In this document: in pieces, positions 1 to 8,702 of the stretch
Layout of the letters: the number at the start of each line of letters is the position of its first letter
Numbering within the stretch: the stretch's first letter is position 1
Assembly: GCF_000355805.1 (NCBI RefSeq)
Contig: NZ_CM001837.1
Coordinates: forward strand, 2,416,100 to 2,480,099
Direction: 5' to 3'
Length of the DNA: 64,000 nucleotides
Origin: Dokdonia sp. PRO95
GTDB taxonomy: Bacteria > Bacteroidota > Bacteroidia > Flavobacteriales > Flavobacteriaceae
Translations under genes and position numbers: made by a program
Notes under the pieces: model-generated
Databases searched by the model: none
What the model saw: the letters and a program-made list of their open reading frames with translations, nothing else
What the model was told of the DNA's origin: nothing

Positions 1-3000
1 TGTAGAGTCGTTTGTGGTTTGCCCAGTAACCGTTGGAGTGGTAGGCGCAGTTACGTCAATGACTAATTCATCTGTAGTAGTATCAGCAGCAGTATTTCCA
101 ACCGTATCTTCCACCGAAGCGCCTACATCATAAGTTCCATCTGGTAGTTCGCTTCCATCAGGTATTTGTAGTGACCAAGTATCATCACCGTTATCAGTGA
201 GGTTTGTATCACCTTCGGTGTAGGTTATTCCGTTTACAATTACCGTCAGCTCATCATCGGAATCTGCCGTTCCTGTAATCAGCGGCGTAGTGTCATTTGT
301 AGTTTGTGCTATAACCGTTGGGTTAGTTGGCGCAGTTGCGTCAATGGTTAATTCATCAGTTGTTGAATCCGAAGCAGTATTTCCAACCGCATCTTCCACC
401 GAAGCGTCTACATCGTAAGTTCCATCTGGTAGTCCGCTTCCATTCGGTATTTGTAGAGACCACGTATCATCATTATTATCGATTAGGTTTCCATCACCTT
501 CAGTGTAGGTTGCACCATTTACAATTACTGTTAGCTCATCATCAGAGTCTGCTGAACCAGTAATCAGCGGTGTAGTGTCGTTTGTAGTTTGTGCTATAAC
601 CGTTGGAGTCGTTGGGGAAGCAGAGTCAATGGTTAATTCATCTGTTGTAGTATCAGAGGCAGTATTTCCAACCGTATCTTCCACAGAAACCTCAACATCG
701 TAAGTTCCATCTGGTAATTCGTTTCCATCAGGTATTTGTAAGCTCCACGTATCATCTCCATTATCTATGAGGTTTGTATCACCTTCGGTGTAGGTAACTT
801 CATTTACAATTACCATCAGCTCATCATCAGAATCTGCTGTACCTGCAATCAGCGGAGTGGTATCGTTGGTGGTTTGTGCATCTACCGTTGGAGTTGTTGG
901 CGCAGTTGCGTCAATGACTAATTCATCTGTGGTTGTATCAGAAGCAGTATTTCCAACCGTATCTTCCACAGTAACATCAACATCATAAGTTCCATCTGGC
1001 AGTTCACTTCCATCAGGTATTTGTAGAGACCAAGTATCATCACCATTATCGATGAGGTTTCCATCACCTTCGAAGTATGTAACACCATTTACAATTATGG
1101 TCAACTCATCATCCGAATCTGCTGTTCCTGTAATCAGCGGTGTGGTGTCGTTGGTGGTTTGCGCAGTAACCGTTGGAGTCGTTGGCGCAGTCGCATCAAT
1201 TACTAATTCATCGGTCGTGTTATCAGAAGCAGTATTTCCAACCGTATCTTCTACCGAAGTGTTTACATCATAGGTTCCATCTGGTAGTTCGCTTCCATCC
1301 GGAATTTGTAAGCTCCAAGTATCATCTCCGTTATCGATGAGGTTTCCATCACCTTCGGTGTAGGTGATTTCATTTACAATTACCGTCAGCTCATCATCAG
1401 AATCTGCTGTTCCTGTAATCAGCGGAGTGGTGTCGTTGGTGGTTTGTGCATCTACCGTTGGTGTCGTTGGCGCAGTCGAATCAATGACTAATTCATCTGT
1501 TGTAGTATCAGAAGCAGTATTCCCAACCGTATCTTCCAAAGAAACATCAATGTCATAGGTTCCGTCAGGTAATTCGCTACCATTAGGTATTTGTAGAGAC
1601 CAAGTATCATCACCATTATCAGTGAGATCCGCTCCAGTTTCAAGATAAGTAACACCATTTACAATTACCGTCAGCTCATCATCAGAATCAGCAGTACCTG
1701 TAATCAGCGGAGTGGTGTCGTCTGTGGTTTGCGGATTTACTGTTGGAGTAGTTGGAGCAGTAGCGTCAATTACTAATTCATCTGTAGTAGTATCTGAGGC
1801 AGTATTTCCAACCGTATCTTCCACAGAAGCATCAATGTCATAGGTTCCGTCAGGTAATTCGCTACCATTAGGTATTTGTAAGCTCCACGTATCATCCCCG
1901 TTATCTGTGAGATCCATTCCAGTTGTCAGATAAGTAACTCCATTTACAATTACTGTTAGCTCATCATCAGAATCTGCTGTACCAATAATTAGCGGAGTGG
2001 TGTCGTTTGTCGTTTGTGAAGTAACCGTTGGCGTAGTAGGCGGAGTAGCGTCAATTACTAATTCATCTGTTGTATTGTCAGAAGCAGTGTTCCCAACCGT
2101 ATCTTCCACCGAGGCGTTTACATCATAAGTTCCATCTGGCAGTTCGCTTTCATCAGGTATTTGTAAAGACCAAGTATCATCTCCGTTATCTGTGAGGTTT
2201 GTGTCACCTTCGGTGTAGGTTACTCCGTTTACAATTACCGTCAGCTCATCATCAGAATCTGCTGTTCCTGTAATCAGCGGTGTGGTGTCGTTTGTAGTTT
2301 GTGCTGTTACCGTTGGAATCGTTGGGGAAACAGAGTCAATGGTTAATTCATCAATTGTATTGTCAGAAGCAGTGTTTCCAACAGTATCTTCTACAGAAGC
2401 ATCTACATCATAAGTGCCATCTGGTAGTTCACTTCCATCCGGTATTTGTAAGCTCCACGTATCATCACCGTTATCTGTAAGATCAGCTCCAGTTTCCAAA
2501 TAAGTTACTCCATTTACAATTACTGTTAGCTCATCATCAGAATCAGCAGTACCTGTAATCAGCGGAGTGCTGTCATTCGTAGTTTGTGCATTAACCGTTG
2601 GAGTCGTAGGTGCAGCTGCGTCAATTATCAACTCGTCTGTTGTAGTATCAGAAGCAGTATTCCCAACCGTATCTTCCACCGAAGCATCCACATCATAGGT
2701 TCCATCTGGTAGTTCGCTACCATCAGGAATTTGTAAGCTCCAAGTATCATCACCGTTATCTGTAAGATCCACTCCTGTTTCCAGATAAGTAGCACCATTT
2801 ACAATTACTGTTAGCTCATCATCAGAATCTGCAGTACCTGTAATCATCGGAGTGGTGTCATTCGTAATTTGTGCAGTAACTGTTGGCGTAGTTGGAGAAG
2901 TAGCGTCAATGATTAGTTCATCAGTAGTAGTATCAGAAGCAGTATTTCCAACCGTATCTTCCACAGAAGCACCTATATCATAGGTTCCATCTGGTAGTTC

Positions 3001-4323
3001 GCTACCATCAGGAATTTGCAGAGACCAAGTATTATCACCGTTATCGATGAGGTTTCCATCACCTTCGGTGTATGTAACACCATTTACAATTACGGTCAAT
3101 TCATCATCCGAATCTGCTGTTCCTGTAATCAGCGGAGTGGTGTCATTCGTAATTTGTGCAGTAACTGTTGGCGTAGTTGGTGCAGTAGCATCAATTACTA
3201 ATTCATCAGTAGTAGTATCAGAAGCAGTATTTCCAACCGTATCTTCCACAGAAGCATCTACATCATAAGTGCCATCTGGTAGTTCGCTACCATCAGGAAT
3301 TTGTAAGCTCCAAGTATCATCTCCGTTATCAGTGAGATCTGCTCCAGTTTCAGGATAAGTAATACCATTTACTATTACAGTCAGCTCATCATCAGAATCT
3401 GCTGTACCAGTGATTAGCGGAGTGGTGTCGTTTGTGGTTTGCTGATTTACTGTTGGAGTAGTTGGAGCAGTAGCGTCAATTATTAGTTCATCGGTTGTGG
3501 AATCAGAAGCAGTGTTTCCAACAGTATCTTCCACAGAAGCATCTACATCATAAGTTCCATCTGGTAGTTCACTACCATCAGGTATTTGTAAGCTCCATGT
3601 ATCATCTCCGTTATCTGTGAGATCCGCTCCTGTTTCCAAATAGGTAACACCATTTACAATTACAGTCAGCTCATCATCAGAATCTGCTGTTCCTGTAATC
3701 AGCGGAGTGGTGTCGTTGGTGGTTTGAGCAGTAACCGTTGGCGTAGTAGGCGCAGTCGCGTCAATTATTAATTCATCTGTAGTAGTATCAGAAGCAGTGT
3801 TTCCAACAGAATCTTCCACCGAGGCATCTACATCATAGGTTCCATCTGGTAGTTCGCTACCATCAGGTATTTGTAAGCTCCACGTATCATCACCGTTATC
3901 TGTAAGATCTGCTCCAGTTTCCAGGTAAGTAACTCCATTTACAATTAGCGTCAGCTCATCATCAGAATCTGCAGTACCTGTAATTAGCGGAGTGCTGTCA
4001 TTCGTAGTTTGTGCATTAACCGTTGGAGTAGTTGGCGCAGTAGCGTCAATTATTAATTCATCTGTAGTAGTATCAGAAGCTGTATTTCCAACTGTATCTT
4101 CTACCGAAGCATCTACATCATAAGTTCCATCTGATAATTCACTTCCATCAGGAATTTGCAGAGACCATGTGTCGTCTCCATTATCTGTAAGATCCGCTCC
4201 AGTTTCCAAATAAGTCACACCATTTACAATTACAGTCAGCTCATCATCAGAATCTGCTGTACCCGTAATTATCGGAGTGGTGTCGTTGGTGGTTTGAGCA
4301 TCTACAGTAGGAATGGTGGGATT
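1..4323 (-). repeat. Tandem array of 285-bp coding repeats, 15 copies in window
   Basis: The segment beginning GCTCATCATC recurs at 249, 534, 819 and so on every 285 bp up to 4239 with no length change. Each unit encodes one 95-residue Ig-like domain. Two subtypes differ in one loop: an EGD type (VTYTEGD, copies near 190, 475, 760, 1045, 1330, 2185, 3040) and an LETGAD type (the other eight), in mixed order. The array continues beyond position 1, so the copy number is a minimum. Confidence 0.93.
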
Positions 4324-6324
4324 GTCAATATCTACCGTGTAAGCCTCACTATCAATAGCTGTGGCAGTACATAATGTACCGACAACCGTTATCGAAGCGT
4401 CAATGGTTGAATCTGCGTCAAGTACTAATTCAGCACCTGGAATGTCTCTAGCAAAGTTTAAACCTGCATCCAATAATGTAGTGTACTCTGTATTATTTAC
4501 AGTGATCATTACTTCATCATTTTCTTGAGCATCTCCCGAAACTGTACCAGTAATGGTGATGTCATTATTTTGCTCAATACTATTTATAGTATCATCGGCT
4601 GTAATATTCTCTGTAAGATTTATAGAGATATTAGGAGTGTTTGCAAGAATAATAGAGACTTGTCTTAAATCGCCAGGACTATTCTCACAGCCAGTAGCTG
4701 GTTCTGTTGTAGAAATAAATATATTATCAGGATTGTTAGCATCATTTAATCCAGTTATTTCAAGCTTGCTATCATTGATTACGTAAACGATTCCATCTGC
4801 AGTAAGCCCATTAGTAATCTCTACATTTTTATTAGGATCAAAGTAATATTTGAAGTCATTTGAGATCGTACTTGACGGTACAATCTCTAGTACTTCAAGT
4901 AAACATATGGCAGTATCAAAACCTGCTACTAAGATATCTGAAGATTTTGGAGTAGGGTTAATTGTTACTAAAACTGGAGTTCGTACAGACGCTACAGTAC
5001 ATCCATTTGCCGTAGCAGCGGCATAGAAAGTGGTGCTTTCTGTCAATGATGAAGTGGTAAATGCCTCACCACTATCTACCGTAGCTAGTAAATTTCCACC
5101 TTGCTCTTCATCATACCACTCTTTTTGTGAGTTTGTAGTATCAGTAGTAGCAATAAGTTCTGCGGTGCTATTTTCACATAAAGTGATATTTTGAGAAGCT
5201 GCAGCAATTTCAGGAATGGCAGGAGTAACGGCTACATCGTATAAATCAAGTCGCTGACTTAATGAAGTGTTCAAGAGTGAGGAATAACTAACGACAATTC
5301 TATCTACAGGCGCAGATACATCAAGGCCAATGTCTACAGGAGTATTACTTTGTAATAAATTTATCAATTCCAGATTTAATAAGGACCCTAAGTCTCTCGA
5401 TGCAATTAGATTTGAACCGTTATATGCTTCAAATTGGATATTATTTGCCACTCCAAGCGCTAATAAACTAGGATCGACAGCAAGTCTAATTTTGAAATCT
5501 TCTGTAGGTTGTGAAGCATTCTGAAAATAAATTACCTGCTCTACAGTCGCCGCTACAGATAATACACCTAAGCTTAACTCTGAGAATGTAGCGAGATCTC
5601 CATCAATTGCATTTTCAATATTTGTAACCCCAGCGCCTCCTAGATTTATTAAATCTAGATTAAGCCCAGTCCCGTCAAATGAGGTAAATGAAGGAGTGTT
5701 ACAAATAGGTGCATCTGCCCCATAGAAAGCTCCATAAACTTTTAAAGAACGTTCTTGATTTAATCCAATTAAGGAACCTATACTATTTGTAATTTCTATA
5801 CTGCTATATGGTTGGTCTGGTGTGAGTGCTATATAATAATCTCCCTGTGCATCGGTCACTATTTGTGTTCTAGCACCGCTAAATGTATTAGGGTCTGATG
5901 ATACTGCACTTAGCACGGTAGTATTACCATTTAATGCCTTTACAGTAAATTCTTGATTACCTATTAGTACAATCCCCAATACATCTGCAAGTAAATTACC
6001 GAGACTACCGCCTAATAAGGATGGTAACAAATCATCTTCTGTTTCTATTTTAATGTATGATGTTGTATTTGCAGGCAGTAGTTCTCCATATGATAACTCA
6101 AGAACACCATCATATGCACCAAAAAAAAGTGTTCCAGAATTTGCTCTAACCTCGGCGAAATCTGTTAAATCTTGATTGGTAGCCAGATTGGCATCATCAA
6201 CATTTTCTTGATTGGTTATAGTTGTCGCAAAAGTTTGTTCTTGCGCACTGACAGAAAAGCAGGCAAATAATAAAATAAATAGAAAGCCGCTCAGGGATGA
6301 TGGAAAAGTAATTTTTCTCTTCAT
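1..6324 (-). CDS. Giant repeat adhesin with Big_13-like Ig repeats (partial, C-terminus off the left edge)
   Basis: The frame is open from the ATG at 6324 to the left edge, about 2108 codons. The start MKRKITFPSSLSGFLF with a hydrophobic stretch ending FSVSAQEQ is a Sec signal peptide. Residues about 30-665 are non-repetitive and include an Ig_7-like segment (from ITLCENSTAELIA to GCTVASVRTPVLVTI). From about residue 668 onward there are 15 tandem 95-residue repeats with motifs TNDTTPLITGTADSDDEL and DNGDDTWSLQIPDGSEL, typical of bacterial Ig-like (Big_13/BapA-type) domains of surface and biofilm adhesins. Known: such proteins form extended stalks rich in Asp. Inferred: export by Sec, with surface anchoring or T9SS signals in the missing C-terminus. 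The many short plus-strand frames here are only its antisense. Confidence 0.85.
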   Translation of the reverse strand, partial: MKRKITFPSSLSGFLFILLFACFSVSAQEQTFATTITNQENVDDANLATNQDLTDFAEVRANSGTLFFGAYDGVLELSYGELLPANTTSYIKIETEDDLLPSLLGGSLGNLLADVLGIVLIGNQEFTVKALNGNTTVLSAVSSDPNTFSGARTQIVTDAQGDYYIALTPDQPYSSIEITNSIGSLIGLNQERSLKVYGAFYGADAPICNTPSFTSFDGTGLNLDLINLGGAGVTNIENAIDGDLATFSELSLGVLSVAATVEQVIYFQNASQPTEDFKIRLAVDPSLLALGVANNIQFEAYNGSNLIASRDLGSLLNLELINLLQSNTPVDIGLDVSAPVDRIVVSYSSLLNTSLSQRLDLYDVAVTPAIPEIAAASQNITLCENSTAELIATTDTTNSQKEWYDEEQGGNLLATVDSGEAFTTSSLTESTTFYAAATANGCTVASVRTPVLVTINPTPKSSDILVAGFDTAICLLEVLEIVPSSTISNDFKYYFDPNKNVEITNGLTADGIVYVINDSKLEITGLNDANNPDNIFISTTEPATGCENSPGDLRQVSIILANTPNISINLTENITADDTINSIEQNNDITITGTVSGDAQENDEVMITVNNTEYTTLLDAGLNFARDIPGAELVLDADSTIDASITVVGTLCTATAIDSEAYTVDIDNPTIPTVDAQTTNDTTPIITGTADSDDELTVIVNGVTYLETGADLTDNGDDTWSLQIPDGSELSDGTYDVDASVEDTVGNTASDTTTDELIIDATAPTTPTVNAQTTNDSTPLITGTADSDDELTLIVNGVTYLETGADLTDNGDDTWSLQIPDGSELPDGTYDVDASVEDSVGNTASDTTTDELIIDATAPTTPTVTAQTTNDTTPLITGTADSDDELTVIVNGVTYLETGADLTDNGDDTWSLQIPDGSELPDGTYDVDASVEDTVGNTASDSTTDELIIDATAPTTPTVNQQTTNDTTPLITGTADSDDELTVIVNGITYPETGADLTDNGDDTWSLQIPDGSELPDGTYDVDASVEDTVGNTASDTTTDELVIDATAPTTPTVTAQITNDTTPLITGTADSDDELTVIVNGVTYTEGDGNLIDNGDNTWSLQIPDGSELPDGTYDIGASVEDTVGNTASDTTTDELIIDATSPTTPTVTAQITNDTTPMITGTADSDDELTVIVNGATYLETGVDLTDNGDDTWSLQIPDGSELPDGTYDVDASVEDTVGNTASDTTTDELIIDAAAPTTPTVNAQTTNDSTPLITGTADSDDELTVIVNGVTYLETGADLTDNGDDTWSLQIPDGSELPDGTYDVDASVEDTVGNTASDNTIDELTIDSVSPTIPTVTAQTTNDTTPLITGTADSDDELTVIVNGVTYTEGDTNLTDNGDDTWSLQIPDESELPDGTYDVNASVEDTVGNTASDNTTDELVIDATPPTTPTVTSQTTNDTTPLIIGTADSDDELTVIVNGVTYLTTGMDLTDNGDDTWSLQIPNGSELPDGTYDIDASVEDTVGNTASDTTTDELVIDATAPTTPTVNPQTTDDTTPLITGTADSDDELTVIVNGVTYLETGADLTDNGDDTWSLQIPNGSELPDGTYDIDVSLEDTVGNTASDTTTDELVIDSTAPTTPTVDAQTTNDTTPLITGTADSDDELTVIVNEITYTEGDGNLIDNGDDTWSLQIPDGSELPDGTYDVNTSVEDTVGNTASDNTTDELVIDATAPTTPTVTAQTTNDTTPLITGTADSDDELTIIVNGVTYFEGDGNLIDNGDDTWSLQIPDGSELPDGTYDVDVTVEDTVGNTASDTTTDELVIDATAPTTPTVDAQTTNDTTPLIAGTADSDDELMVIVNEVTYTEGDTNLIDNGDDTWSLQIPDGNELPDGTYDVEVSVEDTVGNTASDTTTDELTIDSASPTTPTVIAQTTNDTTPLITGSADSDDELTVIVNGATYTEGDGNLIDNNDDTWSLQIPNGSGLPDGTYDVDASVEDAVGNTASDSTTDELTIDATAPTNPTVIAQTTNDTTPLITGTADSDDELTVIVNGITYTEGDTNLTDNGDDTWSLQIPDGSELPDGTYDVGASVEDTVGNTAADTTTDELVIDVTAPTTPTVTGQTTNDST

Positions 6325-6502
6325 GATAGTAGTCTTAAATTATTTTAATAAAACATCTAACTAATGAATGTCGAGTACACATCATTAAAAACAATAAAAT
6401 TGCAATTTGATTAATCGTATAAGAGTCCGCTTAATCAAAGTAATACCAGACTTCAGTTTTGTTTAGGACTGTTGTGAGGTATTTTAGTAATTAAGAACTT
6501 TT

Positions 6503-6783
6503 ACTTGTATAAAATTGGTTGTAGATCGTTGATTTATACAAGTTTAATATGTAGGAAAATTATTGAAATGATTTCTTATTAGCAAGACTAAATACAACTA
6601 ATGTGAATTAATTAACACTTAAACGTTATAAATTAGCATTTGACAGAATTTTACAAGTATAAAGCAATAGCATCAGTCACTTAAATTTAACCTATAGGTA
6701 ATAAACTTTGCTTTCGCGAAAGCGTAATTAAACAAAATTGTTAAAATACAATTGTTTGTTTATCAAATTGTACTTGTATAAAA
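6503..6783. repeat. ACTTGTATAAAA repeats in a 575-bp divergent intergenic region
   Basis: ACTTGTATAAAA occurs at 6503-6514 and 6772-6783. The inverted form TTTATACAAGT is at 6533-6543, and a weaker copy ACAAGTATAAAG is near 6653. The region 6325-6899 separates the adhesin gene (leftward) from the HipA-like gene (rightward) and contains no convincing gene. The repeats could be sites for one regulator of either gene; this is inference. Confidence 0.5.
6710..6723. repeat. GCTTTCGCGAAAGC palindrome, copy 1
   Basis: Exact 14-bp palindrome in the adhesin/HipA-like intergenic region, followed by GTAA as at several other copies. First of 13 exact copies in the window. Confidence 0.95.
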
Positions 6784-6853
6784 GTTGATACACATCATTT
6801 ATAAGTTGAAAATGATCCATAATATTAGTAGATAAGACCAATAAGTAATCACT

Positions 6854-6861
6854 TAAATTTG
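6854..6861 (+). promoter_or_regulatory. TAAATTTG -7 promoter element for the HipA-like/DUF3037 pair
   Basis: Exact match to the Bacteroidota -7 consensus TAnnTTTG, 39 bp before the ATG at 6900. No -33 TTG at ideal spacing was confirmed. Confidence 0.5.
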
Positions 6862-6899
6862 CAGTAAGAGGAAAACCTCAGAAAAGAGAATACTGTACT

Positions 6900-7679
6900 A
6901 TGGATATGCTACAATTAAGAACTGTAAATGTTGTGCAATACTTGCAACCTTTACGAGAAGGAGGATCACTTCCAGCTTTAGTCAAGGCAGACGATGATTA
7001 TTTATATGTGCTCAAGTTTAGAGGAGCTGGGCAAGGAAAGAAAGCACTTATAGCCGAACTTCTAGGAGGCGAAATAGCCAGAGCGATAGGACTTCATGTT
7101 CCTGAGCTTGTTTTTATGAATCTAGATGATTCTTTTAGTAAAACAGAGCCAGATGAAGAGATTCAGGATTTATTGAAGTTTAGCGTAGGGTTAAACTTTG
7201 GGCTTCATTTCTTATCAGAGGCGATTACTTATGATCCCCTGGTGAGTACTGTGGATGCGCTTACAGCATCAAAAATAGTATTACTAGACTGTATTATCAG
7301 TAATATAGATAGAACCGCAAAAAATACAAATCTCCTGCAGTGGCATAATGAGATATGGGTGATAGATAATGGTGCGAGTTTTTATTTTCACCATGACTGG
7401 AAAAACTGGAAAAATCACCTAGAGCGTACTTTTCCGCTTGTAAAAGATCATGTATTGCTAGAGAAAGCAACACGCTTACCAGAAGCGGCAACTGCAATCA
7501 AAGAGCTATTAACGCAAGAAAAGCTAGAAGATATTATAGCACATATTCCAGAAGACTGGTTAATATCTGAGTTTGATACGATGATTCCAAATGATATGAG
7601 AGCTGCCTATCTTGAGTTTATAAATTCTAGATTATCAAAAATTGATATCTTAGTAAAAGAAGGAGATGATGCAAGATAA
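6900..7679 (+). CDS. HipA-like kinase domain protein
   Basis: 259 residues resembling the HipA_2 family of small stand-alone HipA-like kinases. A glycine-rich start (PLREGGSLPALVKADDDYLYVLKFRG) fits the nucleotide-binding lobe; SNIDRTAKNTNLL (about residues 137-149) matches the N-x-D-R-x-x-x-N catalytic loop of HipA, and VIDNGASF (about 158-165) is the metal-binding Asp loop. Its stop overlaps the next gene by 14 bp, so the two are translationally coupled. No HipB-like helix-turn-helix antitoxin is adjacent, so this is not a classical HipBA pair. The HipA_2/DUF3037 pairing is recurrent in bacteria; its role is unknown to me. Substrate not predictable. Confidence 0.75.
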   Translation: MDMLQLRTVNVVQYLQPLREGGSLPALVKADDDYLYVLKFRGAGQGKKALIAELLGGEIARAIGLHVPELVFMNLDDSFSKTEPDEEIQDLLKFSVGLNFGLHFLSEAITYDPLVSTVDALTASKIVLLDCIISNIDRTAKNTNLLQWHNEIWVIDNGASFYFHHDWKNWKNHLERTFPLVKDHVLLEKATRLPEAATAIKELLTQEKLEDIIAHIPEDWLISEFDTMIPNDMRAAYLEFINSRLSKIDILVKEGDDAR

Positions 7680-8052
7680 ATATACCTTTGAGTACGCCAC
7701 CATTAGAATTGTGCCTAAAGTAGAACGAGAAGAGTTCTTCAATGTAGGTGTTATTGTCTTTTCAAAAAAGAAAAAATATCTAGGAATAAAGTTTCATATA
7801 TGTCCAGATAAGTGGAAAGCCTTCTGTACAGATGTAGAGATTGACAAGTATCAAGCATATCTAAAAGCTTGGGAACAGGTGTGTAAAGGAGCACCTTCCG
7901 GAGGTCGCATAGGCGCTATGGAACTATCAGACAGATTTAGATGGCTTACTGCTTGTAGAAGCACTATTATACAAAGCTCCAAAACGCATCCGGGTTTATG
8001 TGAAGATCCAGCGAGTATGCTAGAAGAGATCTTTGCTAAAAACGTGTTGTAA
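7666..8052 (+). CDS. DUF3037 family protein
   Basis: 128 residues. The N-terminal EYATIRIVPKVEREEFFNVGVIVF and the central LKAWEQVCKGAPSGGRIG..DRFRWLTACRSTIIQ are hallmarks of DUF3037. ATGATG at 7666/7669 gives two possible starts, both inside the end of the kinase gene. Being coupled to a HipA-like kinase suggests that the two products act together, perhaps as substrate or regulator. No signal peptide or membrane segment. Function unknown. Confidence 0.75.
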   Translation: MMQDKYTFEYATIRIVPKVEREEFFNVGVIVFSKKKKYLGIKFHICPDKWKAFCTDVEIDKYQAYLKAWEQVCKGAPSGGRIGAMELSDRFRWLTACRSTIIQSSKTHPGLCEDPASMLEEIFAKNVL

Positions 8053-8102
8053 CCTTATAAATCTTTTTAGTTGGCTTTCGCCAAAATTAACGATACCCAC
8101 CC

Positions 8103-8699
8103 ATGAAGAAAATACTTGTATTATTCTCGCATCCTAAATTTGAAAAATCTAGGGCAAATACGTCACTAGTATCACACATTCAAGATATGGAGAGTGTTAC
8201 TTTTCATGATCTTTATGAGCAATATCCAGATTTTCATATTGACGTAGATGCCGAAAAGGAGTTGCTTGCTGCACATGATATCATCATATGGCACCATCCG
8301 TTATACTGGTATAGCTGTCCACCTTTAATGAAGCAGTGGATTGATATGGTGCTAGAATTTGGGTGGGCATATGGACCAAATGGTAATGCCCTTAAGGGAA
8401 AAACTTGCTTAAATGTGATTACCACAGGTGGATCAAAAGAGGTGTATTGTGCTCAAGGAAGCAATAGCTTTACCATCAATGAATTTTTAAGACCCTTTGA
8501 ACAGACAGCAATCTTATGCGGGATGCAGTATTATCCACCATTTGCAGTCATGGGTACGCACCAATTGAACGACAATCAATTAGACACTCACTCAAGAACT
8601 TACAAATCATTATTAGAGTTACTGCAGAAGGAAGCTGTTGTACTAGGCGTAGATAACTGCGTATTTTTAAATGATTTACCAGAATTAAAAACTCACTAA
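8103..8699 (+). CDS. kefG: NAD(P)H oxidoreductase, KefG/KefF-like ancillary protein
   Basis: 198 residues with a flavodoxin-like fold: KKILVLFSHPKFEKSRAN at the N-terminus, WHHPLYWYSCPPLMKQWIDMVLEFGWAYG (about 63-91) and the FMN-contacting TTGGSKEVY. This is the family of MdaB/KefF/KefG quinone reductases, cytosolic FMN enzymes that bind and activate Kef potassium efflux systems and detoxify quinones. It lies 3 bp before the Kef antiporter gene, which supports the ancillary-subunit role. Confidence 0.8.
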   Translation: MKKILVLFSHPKFEKSRANTSLVSHIQDMESVTFHDLYEQYPDFHIDVDAEKELLAAHDIIIWHHPLYWYSCPPLMKQWIDMVLEFGWAYGPNGNALKGKTCLNVITTGGSKEVYCAQGSNSFTINEFLRPFEQTAILCGMQYYPPFAVMGTHQLNDNQLDTHSRTYKSLLELLQKEAVVLGVDNCVFLNDLPELKTH

Positions 8700-8702
8700 A
8701 TT

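Noticed and set aside
1-4323. Regular repeats resembling a CRISPR array or satellite DNA.
   Set aside because: The 285-bp unit has no spacers and encodes a 95-residue Ig-like domain in one open frame.
1-4374. Several short plus-strand open frames (for example 327-563, 1052-1273, 3047-3268).
   Set aside because: They repeat with the 285-bp period and are antisense to the continuous adhesin reading frame on the minus strand.
6900-7679. Classical HipBA toxin-antitoxin locus.
   Set aside because: The kinase is short and no HipB-type helix-turn-helix gene is adjacent; its partner is DUF3037.
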